Source of the DNA: Sordaria brevicollis
Taxonomy: Eukaryota > Ascomycota > Sordariomycetes > Sordariales > Sordariaceae
Length of the DNA stretch: 64,000 nucleotides
NCBI GenBank assembly: GCA_033439795.1
Contig: JAUTDP010000005.1
Location: forward strand, 2,633,001 to 2,697,000
Reading direction: 5' to 3'
The notes under the pieces were generated by a model. It searched no databases. It saw nothing but the letters and a program-made list of their open reading frames with translations, and was not told the DNA's origin. Every line of letters begins with the position of its first letter. Position 1 is the first letter of the stretch. A program made the translations under genes and the position numbers. Shown in pieces: positions 11,478 to 21,350 of this stretch.

Positions 11478-13043
11478 ATGCCTAGCGATCTCGACCACGA
11501 CCACGACCTCCTCGACACCTCCTCCGACCCCGAAAAGTGGCATCACCATCATCATCATCACCATCCGCATGACAAGCGGAATTCGTGTCGCTTCCCTCTT
11601 CTCCGGAAGCCCATCATCGCCATCATGACCGCTCTCACGATCCCTTCCTCCACGGCCACAGGCATCGTCAACCGCCTGTCCAACCTCTTCGCCATGCCCA
11701 AGTTCGACGCCCCCGAAAAGCTGCGACCAACCGCCTACCTCGACGGTCTGCGCGGGTTCGCCGCCTTCCTCGTCTACTGGCACCACCACGAGCTCTGGTC
11801 GCATGGCCTGCTACGCGACGCCATCTTTGAGCGCGGCTACGGTTTCGACGGGCAGCACTACTTCAGCGCGCTGCCCTTCATCCGCAACTTCTTTGGCGGC
11901 GGCCACTACGCCGTCGCGACCTTCTTCGTCATCTCGGGCTACGTCCTATCCGTCAAGCCGATGCGGCTGATCCACGCCGGCGAGCAAGAGAAGCTAGCCG
12001 ACAACCTCGCCTCGGCCTTATTTCGCCGATGGCTGCGCCTGTTCATGCCGCTGATCGCGACCACCTTCTTGTTCATGACCTCATGGCACGCCTTTGGCAT
12101 CTGGGTCGACTCGGCCAAACCGCAGAGTAACTACCACGACGAGTTCTGGTGGTGGTACGCCGAGGTCAAAAACTTCAGCTTCATCTACCACCTGGGCGGC
12201 GAGCCCTGGCTGAGCTACAACTTCCACCTGTGGTCCATCCCTGTGGAATTCAAGGGATCGATGGTCATTTACACCAGTCTGCTAGCCTTCTCACGCTGCA
12301 CGCGAAAGGCGAGATTATGGTGCCAGGTGTTTTTGATCTTCTACTTCGTCTACATCGTCGACGGGACACACTACGCTTTGTTCAGCGCCGGGATGCTGCT
12401 CAACGATCTCGACTTGCTGGCGATGAAGGATGAACTACCGAACTGGCTGGCGCAATTGGAACCATACAGCAAACATATTTTCTACTCGCTGTTCGTCCTC
12501 AGCTTCTACCTCGGAGGCGTACCAGTTCATACAAAGGATATCAACGACCTGGCCAAGACGCCCGGGTGGTATTACTTGTCGTATCTCAAGCCGCAGGCTG
12601 TTTACGATTACAAGTGGTTTTACCTCTTCTGGGCTGGTGTGTTCCTGGTGGTTTCGGTGCCGCGCATCCCGTGGTTGAAGCGGTTTTTCGAGACGCGGTT
12701 CTGTCAGTATCTCGGTCGCATCTCGTTTGCGCTGTACCTGGTCCACGGCCCGATCCTCTGGACCATCGGCGACAGAATCTACACGGCTGTTGGCTGGGGA
12801 AGGGAACCGCAGATTACCATGTTGGCGAACTGGGTGGATAAGTTTCCCTTGCCCATGGCTGGGCCGTTTGGGTTGGAGATGGCGTTCTTGCTGCCGCATA
12901 TTATTCTCCTGCCATTGACGTTGTACGTCGCCGAGATTTCGACGAGGCTGTTTGATGAGCCGAGCGTGACGTTTCCGAACTGGCTCTACAAGCAGGTGTT
13001 GGGCGGTGGTAGTGGACAGCCGCAGTCTACGAGGTTACCTTGA
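11478..13043 (+). CDS. Acyltransferase 3 (AT3) family integral membrane protein
   Basis: Starting at ATG 11478 the frame encodes 521 residues; the open frame reaches further 5' but its upstream first codon is not ATG. The protein belongs to the AT3 family (PF01757), polytopic enzymes that transfer acyl groups, often acetyl, to sugars or lipids at membranes. Hallmarks are LDGLRGFAAFLVYWHH near residue 87, with the conserved Arg and the His of the first core helix, and FFVISGYVLS near residue 149. About ten hydrophobic segments follow, with the conserved LYLVHGP in the C-terminal part. The N-terminal roughly 60 residues are acidic/His-rich, with an eight-His run that could bind metal, and lie on the cytoplasmic side if topology is typical. 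No intron is needed. Substrate unknown; a role in polysaccharide acylation is inference. Confidence 0.87.
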   Translation: MPSDLDHDHDLLDTSSDPEKWHHHHHHHHPHDKRNSCRFPLLRKPIIAIMTALTIPSSTATGIVNRLSNLFAMPKFDAPEKLRPTAYLDGLRGFAAFLVYWHHHELWSHGLLRDAIFERGYGFDGQHYFSALPFIRNFFGGGHYAVATFFVISGYVLSVKPMRLIHAGEQEKLADNLASALFRRWLRLFMPLIATTFLFMTSWHAFGIWVDSAKPQSNYHDEFWWWYAEVKNFSFIYHLGGEPWLSYNFHLWSIPVEFKGSMVIYTSLLAFSRCTRKARLWCQVFLIFYFVYIVDGTHYALFSAGMLLNDLDLLAMKDELPNWLAQLEPYSKHIFYSLFVLSFYLGGVPVHTKDINDLAKTPGWYYLSYLKPQAVYDYKWFYLFWAGVFLVVSVPRIPWLKRFFETRFCQYLGRISFALYLVHGPILWTIGDRIYTAVGWGREPQITMLANWVDKFPLPMAGPFGLEMAFLLPHIILLPLTLYVAEISTRLFDEPSVTFPNWLYKQVLGGGSGQPQSTRLP

Positions 13044-14781
13044 TTGCGAGAGGCAAGAAAAGTCATGTTTTGTACGATAAAATCAGGATATGATAACGGA
13101 CATGTGGATGGAATTTTACGGGTTATGATACCAGTCGCGGATAATCTAGACAAGCGACGATGATAATGGCATTGGATAGTCACGATCTTCTTTTGCCCCT
13201 TTCCATTCTTCCTTTCTGCCAGTGTCAGTCCCAAGGCGCGCCGAACTCGGCACCTCTCACCGTGGACCATCCTTTCCACCCGTAAAGCAAAATACGAGCT
13301 GCACAGACAATCACCACTCCGCTCAAACATCATCAAATTATCTTCCGTCCGGTCTCCAAGTCAGTCACCCCGGGCACCACAAGTCCAATACGACCCCAGC
13401 AATTTACCCCAACCCCGAACCCCTGACAAACTGACAAGAAGCTAAAGAATGGTCACTGTGCTAGTGACGTCGATCACATGCAGGCCGCACAGGGGGACAG
13501 GGGGAAAACGGAGGAACTTCCGGACGAGGAATAGTCTCTGGGCAAAGAGGGTTACACCAATCACATCTTTTGGTCCGGTTTTCTGTTCGGTTGACACTGG
13601 TTGGCACTGGTTGAGTTTATTGGGCAATTGGCAAGTTGGGCAAGCAGCTCGGCATGTTTCTTTTGGCAAACATCTGAAAGCCAGCAAGCCCGGACCTGAG
13701 CTGAGCTGAGCTAAGCTGAGCTGATTGATGGTCGTTGACCATCGAGATGGACCAGGAATGCCTCCGCAGAAAAAAGGATAGGCAGCCACATTTTCTTGAT
13801 GAGAGTAGTGGTGAGAAAGATGGGGGGTTGGTTGATCTTATACCCATTGCCTCTTGTTGTGAATATCTTTTGGCTCTGTTCCTGAATGTTGCCGAGGAAG
13901 AAGCAACATTTACACGTGCGATTCTCGTGCTCGCTGTACGACAACTCACTTCGACTCCTTTGACAGTTCAACCGGCTAGACGGCAACGGTCTCTCTCTGT
14001 CGACAGCAACCCAGTCCCGAATACTATCATCACCGCCACCAAGGGACCACTCTCACCAGCCCACCAACTTTACCGTAGACTCGCCAGCCTCATCTGCCAC
14101 CTTTGCCAGCTGTCCTCGGCCTGCCTCCTCTACACATCTCGAGAGCTGCCATCCTCCGCATCTCCACACACATCCTCGAAAGCGAGAGACAGAAAAGATC
14201 AACGTCAAACCAAGCTTTTGCCAACCCCCGCTTGATCTGCACGTTCCTTACGTTTCCCCAATTCTTCCACTGGGGTTTGCCTGGGGGAGAGCAAGGAAAG
14301 AAAGCAGGGACTACGCCACTGCACACTATCCAATCCCTCTCCATATCTCCGTACCTTGTTGAGGATTATCATCCCAGCTTTATCCAGGCACTGACAGGCA
14401 AAGGATATTCCATCCAATCCGCTCCGGAGGCTCGAGGCTCGGTGGTGATTCCCGGCACTTGGTCAGGTACTTGACGGTTGCCGTTGCTTCTTCTCTCTTC
14501 CGGACTCCGAGACCATTTGACAGGACTTGGCATGTCGTTGTCTACGTCGTCGTCGTTTACGCCGTCGTCTTGAGAAGTGTTGTGATTCGAGCATTTTGGC
14601 TCTCGGCTTTTGCAGTTCCAATTTTGTTAGACTTGGAATACCCTCATACTGTCCACTCACACACATTACCTGTATCCTTATCCTTCTTATCCTTATCCAT
14701 CGGGAAAACGGCTCGGAACACGGCACAAAAACACGATCGCAGCTATCACTTACACCGTGCCGCCGTCAGACACCGGCCATC
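13044..14781. other. Intergenic region and probable 5' leader of the next gene
   Basis: The first 0.4 kb is presumably the 3' end of the AT3 gene. A short GAGCT-type tandem repeat (ctgagctgagctgagctaag) lies at about 13697-13716. From about 13.9 kb the sequence becomes C/T-rich and probably forms the long 5' leader of the gene starting at 14782; frames here (13735-14235 and 14459-14902) lack recognisable features. Confidence 0.45.
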
Positions 14782-16962
14782 ATGCTCGTCCGAGACCTCC
14801 GCCGCCTCTGCCTCATCGTCGGCCCCATCCTCGTTTTCTTCTTCATTACCCTCACCATCTGGGGCCTTCCTTCCTCCTTTGCCAGCACAGGAGAGAAAGT
14901 AACTTCCCTACTAGGGAACACGTTCAACTCGGATAACAAAGTTCCATACCACGGCGGTAGCAGTTCTTCGTCTTCATCCTCATCAAAAGATGGCACCACC
15001 ACCACCACCACCTCCTCACCTCCCGCAAACGGCGGGATTTTGCCGGGTCTCTTCCAGTCATCATCCGATGATACAAGAAAGGAAGGGACAGAAACACACC
15101 AGAATATAAAGTCCGTCTCAACGAAATCCGGCTCCTACTTCCCCATCGAGTTCGCGCCCAACGTCCCGGCCTTCAACCCCAACATCATCCCCCACCCCAC
15201 GCGCGAAGGGGTGTTTATTGTGGTAGCGCAGAAGTGGCATAAACCACTTACCAAGTCATCATCTTCCCGTTCCGCTTCCTCCTCACATAACACCACTGGA
15301 AGCGAAAAAGAACAAAGATGGAAATCCCAACACGTCACCATGCAATCCGAACTTCACTGTCTCGCCTCCTTCTCCCCTTCGGAATCACACCCAAGCGTGC
15401 TTCGCTGCTTACCAGACCACCCACCGTTGCCGCTACCGATTGCCGCGACGCCGGGGAATAACTGCGTTGGCCCCTTGCTGGGGGTGCTGAGTTTTAATGT
15501 CGGCCCGCATGACGCGAGGGTGTTTTATGGGGGGGATGGAAAGCCTTATACCATCTTTGGGAGTAATTCGCAGTTTACTTGTTTCGGCATGTGGATGCAG
15601 GACTTTAGGGTGTTGGTGGAGTGGTGGGGGGCGGAGGTTGAGGCGTTTGGGGCGAGCGAGGGGTGGAGGGTTGCGGGTGAGTTGCAGAGGCCTGCGTTGC
15701 CTGCGAGCAGCATGAGTGAGGGTGAGAAGGATGAGAAGATGGGCGGTGGTGAAAAGGAGGGGGGAGATTTGAAGGGGAAGGGCGAGGGGAAGGCGGACGA
15801 GAGAGAGTTGAGCCAGAAGGATGACCATGGCGAGGAGAAAGCCCACATTGCGCCGGGATGGGGAGAGATTGAGAAGAACTGGTTTGTCTTTTGGGCACCT
15901 CCTCTTCCATCCCCTTCCCCTTCAATCTCCGACGCTGGCTCCTCACCCAAATCGTCCCATCACAAACCCGAGTCCAAATCTCTCCAAACCTACATCCACT
16001 ACGACTTTTTCCCGCACCGCTCCTTCGCCCTCTTGCACGACGACGGCAGCGCCACCCCCCTCCCTTCCTCCCCCACCTCCGTCGAGCACGACACCCAATG
16101 CCTAACCCATTACCTCCCCTCCCTACCGACCGCCTCCTCCGTCTCCATCCACCAATCCACCAACTCTTTGCTCCTAACCCTCTGCAACCGCTCCGACCCG
16201 TCCTGCGTTCCCTCCGCCACCAACACCTTTCTCCTCAGCATCATCCAATACAAGACCTTTGAATACTTCCACTCCGAGTACGAGCCCTACGTCGTCTTGT
16301 TCTCTCAACAAGCGCCCGGGTTCGAAGTCTTTGCCGTGTCCAAAAAACCGGTCTGGATCGAAGGCAGGAAGAAGTGGGCTGAGGGGGAGTGGCATGCCGG
16401 TGAAGATGGTTTGGGAGATGGCAAGCCGAGGACGGAGATGTTTTATGTTACTAGTGTTAATTGGAGGGATTATCGGTCACCTGTTAGTTCTCGTGGACAG
16501 AGAAACGAGGGAGAGGGGGATGACGATGAAGAGGGAGAGAGGGGTAGGGGTGAGGGGAAGGGGTATCATGGGTATCTGGATGATGTTTTGGTTATTGGGT
16601 TTGGGATTGAGGATAAGGAGAGTGGTGGGATTGATGTGTTGGCTGGGGAGTTGGTTAGGGGGATGGGACTTTGTGAGGATGTCGTTGTTGTTGATGTTGG
16701 GAAGCAGACAGAGGTTGTGGGACATGGAGTTGCGAATGATGCGGTGCCGGATCTGGGGTTGGGACCTGGAACGCAGGAGATTCCGGCTGATTTGCCGGCC
16801 GACTTTCCCAAGGATTTCCCGGCGGCTGCTCCGGGGCCGGCGCAAGCGCAGGCGGATTTCGGGTTGGGACCGGGTGTGCAGATGGATGCACCACCGCCTC
16901 CGGAACCTCACACGGGGTCGCTGTTGGCGAAGAGGCGGTTGAGGAGGATGAATGGGATTTGA
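14782..16962 (+). CDS. Type II membrane protein, possible GH130/beta-mannosyltransferase-like propeller
   Basis: I chose ATG 14782 because it places a membrane anchor (LVRDLRRLC then about 18 hydrophobic residues) at the N-terminus; the open frame extends 85 codons further 5' with no likely protein. The product is 726 residues: Ser/Thr-rich stem, then a luminal region with PHDARVFYGGDGKPY (near residue 243), GSNSQFTCFGMWMQD and EKNW (near residue 363). DxRVF plus EKNW recall motifs of GH130 beta-mannoside phosphorylases and fungal GT91 beta-mannosyltransferases, which share a five-bladed propeller; this is a weak family inference. Two low-complexity inserts (Lys/Glu/Gly-rich near 310-355 and Glu/Gly/Arg-rich near 570-590) and an Ala/Pro-rich tail interrupt it. 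Probably a Golgi glycan enzyme; activity unproven. Confidence 0.7.
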   Translation: MLVRDLRRLCLIVGPILVFFFITLTIWGLPSSFASTGEKVTSLLGNTFNSDNKVPYHGGSSSSSSSSSKDGTTTTTTSSPPANGGILPGLFQSSSDDTRKEGTETHQNIKSVSTKSGSYFPIEFAPNVPAFNPNIIPHPTREGVFIVVAQKWHKPLTKSSSSRSASSSHNTTGSEKEQRWKSQHVTMQSELHCLASFSPSESHPSVLRCLPDHPPLPLPIAATPGNNCVGPLLGVLSFNVGPHDARVFYGGDGKPYTIFGSNSQFTCFGMWMQDFRVLVEWWGAEVEAFGASEGWRVAGELQRPALPASSMSEGEKDEKMGGGEKEGGDLKGKGEGKADERELSQKDDHGEEKAHIAPGWGEIEKNWFVFWAPPLPSPSPSISDAGSSPKSSHHKPESKSLQTYIHYDFFPHRSFALLHDDGSATPLPSSPTSVEHDTQCLTHYLPSLPTASSVSIHQSTNSLLLTLCNRSDPSCVPSATNTFLLSIIQYKTFEYFHSEYEPYVVLFSQQAPGFEVFAVSKKPVWIEGRKKWAEGEWHAGEDGLGDGKPRTEMFYVTSVNWRDYRSPVSSRGQRNEGEGDDDEEGERGRGEGKGYHGYLDDVLVIGFGIEDKESGGIDVLAGELVRGMGLCEDVVVVDVGKQTEVVGHGVANDAVPDLGLGPGTQEIPADLPADFPKDFPAAAPGPAQAQADFGLGPGVQMDAPPPPEPHTGSLLAKRRLRRMNGI

Positions 16963-18475
16963 GCGCACACACAATTTTGATCACGCTTTATTCATTTCCG
17001 AAATTCCAGTTTTGTGTGCCATGGCGGCATCGGCCGTTGACCGTTCCTTCCACGATTCCGCAGTCGCATCTCTTTGGGAAGGAACATCCGGCCCAACACA
17101 TTTGTCGGCGCCGAATAAAAGCCACCTTCCCGAGAAGTTGGACAGAGGCAAGAACTGTTCATCTCTTTGGCAGTAGGGAATAACACACACACACGCACAC
17201 CCACACCATCGGCGCTACATCTCCCACACGATCCGTTCACGCCACCACCATCAGCTACAGCAGCTAGAGGTAGGTACTGCCTCTACCAGCCGGCCATCTC
17301 CTCCGCACCGGAACGTAAACTGTACACTACACCACTATAGCAACACTACTGCAACAATGTTATCGACGCTATCATATTATCGCTTGGGAAAAGGTGCTAT
17401 GGCGTGAAATGTGGGAGGCCCTCAGCTACAGGTAGCATTGTGTCCTCCTTGCCATGCCACTTGTGTCTCCCGCTCGCTTCGCATTTGCGCGACACGATGA
17501 TGGTAATGGGGACAGTCGCACACTTTGCCCAATCCTCTTAGACCACGCGCAACCAGGCAATTGGCACACACAAAGGTTGTGTTTGGTGTTTCTATTGGAC
17601 GTCGCTCATCTTGGCTCGCCGTTGTTTGGTTCGCGTTGTGCGAACTCCAGCTGTTTGTTTCGTGCAAAGTTTACCTGCCAGCCGTATACCACTATGCCTA
17701 CGCCAATGTCCGTGGTCTTTTTCACACCACCTCCGTCCACGTCTCCACGACGCTCAGCGGACATACCCCACAATAATGTATGTCTCCGCTCTTCAAGCCT
17801 ATTAAACCTTCTTAGGAAATATCGAAAAGTAGTTACTGTACTAGTAGTCTTCTTGTCCAATGTACTATAATTTGTAAATATGAAGGGAATATGGTTGTTA
17901 TGATTGTAAGGAATCGATAAAGGTTGCCCCGCATCCTTGCACTGGGCCTAAATGGGACAGTTCAAACTACCTGTAGTCCTGTACCCGACCCGACCCTGGT
18001 GTACCCACATACAGCCGCTGAAACGCTGTAAACGTTCGCCCTGGAATGTTCGAGATCGTTAGCGCAGTTCTTATGACAAGGGTCTGGAAAATTGACAAAA
18101 AAACGACGGAATACCCGCATTGAAAAGAAAGAGTTGGCGAAGCTACGTCAAACATAGAACCAGCAGTCAATTTGTACCGGTTTCTTGCATGTAGTTTTGT
18201 GGAAAATTGGTTGAGTTGCGAAGCGTACGTGGTGAGGTCCTGCGCTAACAACCTTTCCAGGCCCGCCTGCAGGGCCGGACTCTGATCCTGCCGGGCTTCC
18301 ACTAGGTTGGTCGGCACTACCATAGCCATAGCCATAGCACACAGTAGGTCGCAAATTCATTTCCTGCACGCTCGTGGCCATCCATTCCTCGCACGACACG
18401 TCACTTCCACTTCCTCTCGAAACTCTTCCCCGGACACATAACTAGGACCTCGCTCTCCTCCCCATTCTCATCGCC
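16963..18475. other. Intergenic, no gene recognised
   Basis: A short CA-rich run (acacacacacacgcacaccc) lies at about 17183-17202. Open frames are short and overlap on both strands. Pyrimidine-rich sequence at about 18390-18475 directly precedes the DUF7924 gene and is its likely leader. Confidence 0.45.
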
Positions 18476-20156
18476 ATGGCCCACACTCGAGCTCAAACAG
18501 CGGCCCAGAGGGCGCTCCCATCACCGGCATCACATTCTCCAGGTACGTGATCTTCGCAGCGTCAAAACGACTTCTCCCACTGACGCTTGCAGGAAACGGA
18601 TCCCAGGGCATCCGGCCGCGCAAAGGCAGTAGCGCCGAACACAATCGTCCACGTCCAACCTCACCCAGCGAGACACCGACTCCACAAGTATGCGCTCTAT
18701 TCTTTGTATTATACGGTTGACAAACTAAGTTGGGTCATGAGCTTCGTAGGAACAACCGCCGCCTGTCCAGAGCAGAGGTCACAAGCGCAAGCACCCAACC
18801 GGACACGCACTCGAGGGAGACCCAGACCCAAAGCGACAACGGGCATCTCCTCCACGCCCCACCGACGACACATTTGGCGAGCCGGCGATAGGCAGCGGCG
18901 CCCATAAACACACTGACCCGGTTGCTTTCTGGGTGAAGGAAGGGCGCTGGCCAGAGGAGCAGGACTGGCCGGAAGAGACCTCAGAGACGGACTTTACCAT
19001 GGAGCGCCTACTTGCACGGAAGAAATCTTGGTCCAATCCGCGGAAGCGGTCGGTCTCTGCCACATCCACGACGCCCAGCGACCAGAAGCCGAGGGAGGAA
19101 AAGATTGCACCATACCGAGAACCACGCTATAAGACGCTGCTTGAGACCAAAGGCAGCTTTATGGACAGGTCTGAACTGGACATGACCGACGAGAGCAAAG
19201 CTTTATGTAAAACATTGCTTGAAACGGCGCAGGCCGAGCCTCGGGATTCCTTGTTTCGCTCCGACATCTTCGAATCAACCTGCCGGAAGGTGGAAGATAG
19301 GAATGAGGCAAGAATCATCCGGGATATTACGCCATTGATTGTTCCATCAGCCGAAGTCCTTTGCACATATGGTGCCAGCCACCTCAAACATCTCATTGAG
19401 AGCGTCAACGAAGGGTGGAACAACGCGATCCCTCTCACCGGCACCCGCCCACAGCCAGACTACGCTGTTGGGTTCAGGCGAGGTGCCTTCACAGAGGACC
19501 AGCTCGCCAAACTGTCGCCCTTCATTGGCAACTTCATCGCCGGGGACCAGTCTCTCTTTATGGCTACGTACTATATGTACTTCCCGTTCCTAACTTGCGA
19601 GGTCAAGTCTGGCGTCGCCGGGCTCGATATTGCAGATCGGCAGAACGCCCACAGTATGACCCTTGCGGTACGGGGCATTGTCGAGCTCTTCCGTGCTGTT
19701 AACCGCGAGGATGAAGTTAACCGAAAGATCCTCGCCTTCTCCGTCTCGCATGACCATACCTCGGTCCGGATCTATGGCCACTACCCGGTGATAACCGGGA
19801 AAGATATCAAGTACTACCGCCATCCGATACATAATTTCAGTTTCACTATACTTGAGGGAAAGGAAAAATGGACAGCGTACCGATTTACCAAGAACGTTTA
19901 CGACATGTGGATGCCCAAGCATTTCGAAAACCTCTGTTCTGCCATCGATCAGCTACCGTCGGATTTGAACTTTGACGTCCCCCCGCTTTCCGAGGCGGCC
20001 AGCAGCAGGCTTTCCCAGGATTTGGGGCACTTGATGCATTCAAATGCTAGCTGCGCTTCTCTGGCTGGCGAGCGGGGCAGCCAGTCAAGCGATGCCGGGC
20101 AGCAGGCGGCCACTCCAGGCACCTCATTCAGTAGGCCGAAGAGGAGGAAAGGATAA
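18476..20156 (+). CDS. DUF7924-domain protein, PD-(D/E)xK nuclease-like
   Basis: I reconstruct three exons: 18476-18542, 18593-18687 and 18750-20156, encoding 522 residues. The introns (50 and 62 bp) start GTACGT and GTATGC, end CAG and TAG, and join in phase; the ATG follows a C/T-rich leader. Residues 1-110 are basic and disordered. The fungal DUF7924 domain covers about 170-470. It holds the pattern of PD-(D/E)xK nucleases: Pro-Asp (Asp291) in PQPDYAVGF, then CEVK (Glu338 and Lys340), then a conserved Gln (Gln352). In this fold the Asp and Glu bind metal and the Lys is catalytic; that DUF7924 cuts DNA is inference. The tail ends in a basic PKRRKG, a likely nuclear signal. Two nested MITEs follow 0.4 kb downstream. 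Confidence 0.82.
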
Positions 20157-20642
20157 GGCCCGGAAGGGGGGCCGTCATGCGTTTGCGCGTAGATGGAATA
20201 GGAGTCAATTGACCATCATCTTCACCTTGCCTACTTTGCTTCTTCTCTTGCCTTTTCATCGTCATTCATGAACCAATTCATTTCATCCATTTGATCAGGA
20301 TTTTGGGGGAAGCCATCCTGCGCTGCGCCAAATCGTCTCTGAAGCCGACTCGATTCCACTCTTGTCTCGAGTCGCCAGTATCGCAAGGAAGATCCAGCCC
20401 GCGTGCTTTGATTTCGTCCAAACTCAAACAACATGTACGTACTCCGAAAAAAAACAATCCGACGATTGAGGAATGAGATGGGCCAAACATCAGACCAATT
20501 CAGATCGTCCCTCCCCAAAGTCTAAAGTTTTTCGTTCTAGATAAACACCTAGTGGTGGGTAGGTAACTCTAGTTAAACCGTATAATCTCTCGAAACTCGT
20601 ATATCCGTTCTGTGCAGTTATGTGCATATATGGCTAAGTGTA

Positions 20643-21120
20643 GGGTAAAACTTGCGACACATCCCCCCAAATCTACAGGAACATCCCCCCCACTTCTGAC
20701 AGCTGACATCAAAGTTTCCCTGTTTTGTATAGTAAAATGCCGTTTTCTCATGTCATCTGACATACCTTGGCAATCTAGCAAGTGCGCTAAGACCACCAGA
20801 GCCGTGATAATTTCATAGTGTTGAGCAAGTGCGCTAAGACCACTAGAGCCGTGATAATTTCATGGTGTTGAGCATGGACGAAGTCGAGCGCAGTGCAGTA
20901 AAGCGATTTGATTATGTGCGCAGTTTTTCAACACTCTAAAAATTACGAAGACCCGATTTTTTTCTGAAATGTGACGTGCATACAAAGTATGGGGTTTTAG
21001 CGGTTAAAACGGGCATTTTTACATGCAGCTGTCATAGGGTGCAAGGGGGTGTCAGGGTTGGGGTTTTGTATGGGGGGGATGTTCCTATAGATTTGGGGGG
21101 ATGTGTCGCAAGTTTTACCC
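20643..21120. mobile_element. Inner MITE (478 bp) nested in the outer MITE
   Basis: Ends are GGGTAAAACTTGCGACACAT... at 20643 and ...ATGTGTCGCAAGTTTTACCC at 21120, inverted repeats extending about 50 bp. The flanks are an exact 8-bp direct duplication, TAAGTGTA, at 20635-20642 and 21121-21128. It has no coding capacity and contains a 47-bp tandem duplication. It interrupts the outer MITE, so it is the younger insertion. Confidence 0.85.
20777..20870. repeat. 47-bp tandem duplication inside the inner MITE
   Basis: Two head-to-tail copies (20777-20823 and 20824-20870) begin agcaagtgcgctaagacca and end catRgtgttg. They differ at two positions, both transitions (C/T and A/G). A partial third copy (agca) follows. 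Confidence 0.85.
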
Positions 21121-21350
21121 TAAGTGTAAGCCAACTTGGCAAGTTCTCTGTACTGGCACAGGGCTTTTGCACCAGCAGTCAAACGCTATCAAACATAGGA
21201 TTTTTAACCCGGGACTGTGGACTATCTGAGAGGCTTTGTTAGGGAGTCGACCATGTACCAAGATCTGTATGGCCACCCATACTTGCTGTGTGAGCATTAC
21301 TAAACCAGACCTGCACAGAACGGATATACGAGTTTCAAGAGATTATACGG

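Larger units (their letters stand above)
20578..21350. mobile_element. Outer MITE with about 40-bp terminal inverted repeats, split by a second MITE
   Basis: The ends are CCGTATAATCTCTCGAAACT... at 20578 and the reverse complement ending ...GATTATACGG at 21350; the arms match over about 39 bp with one mismatch (C/T). Flanks are tagttaaa (20570-20577) and tagtcaag (21351-21358): an apparent 8-bp target duplication with two transition differences. Without the inserted inner element and its duplication the outer copy is about 287 bp. It carries no coding capacity. The 8-bp duplication fits hAT-like or related DNA transposons; the superfamily is uncertain. Confidence 0.75.

Noticed and set aside
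13735..14235. 166-codon plus-strand frame
   Set aside because: Lies in the C/T-rich leader upstream of the 14782 gene; no domain, signal or conserved motif seen.
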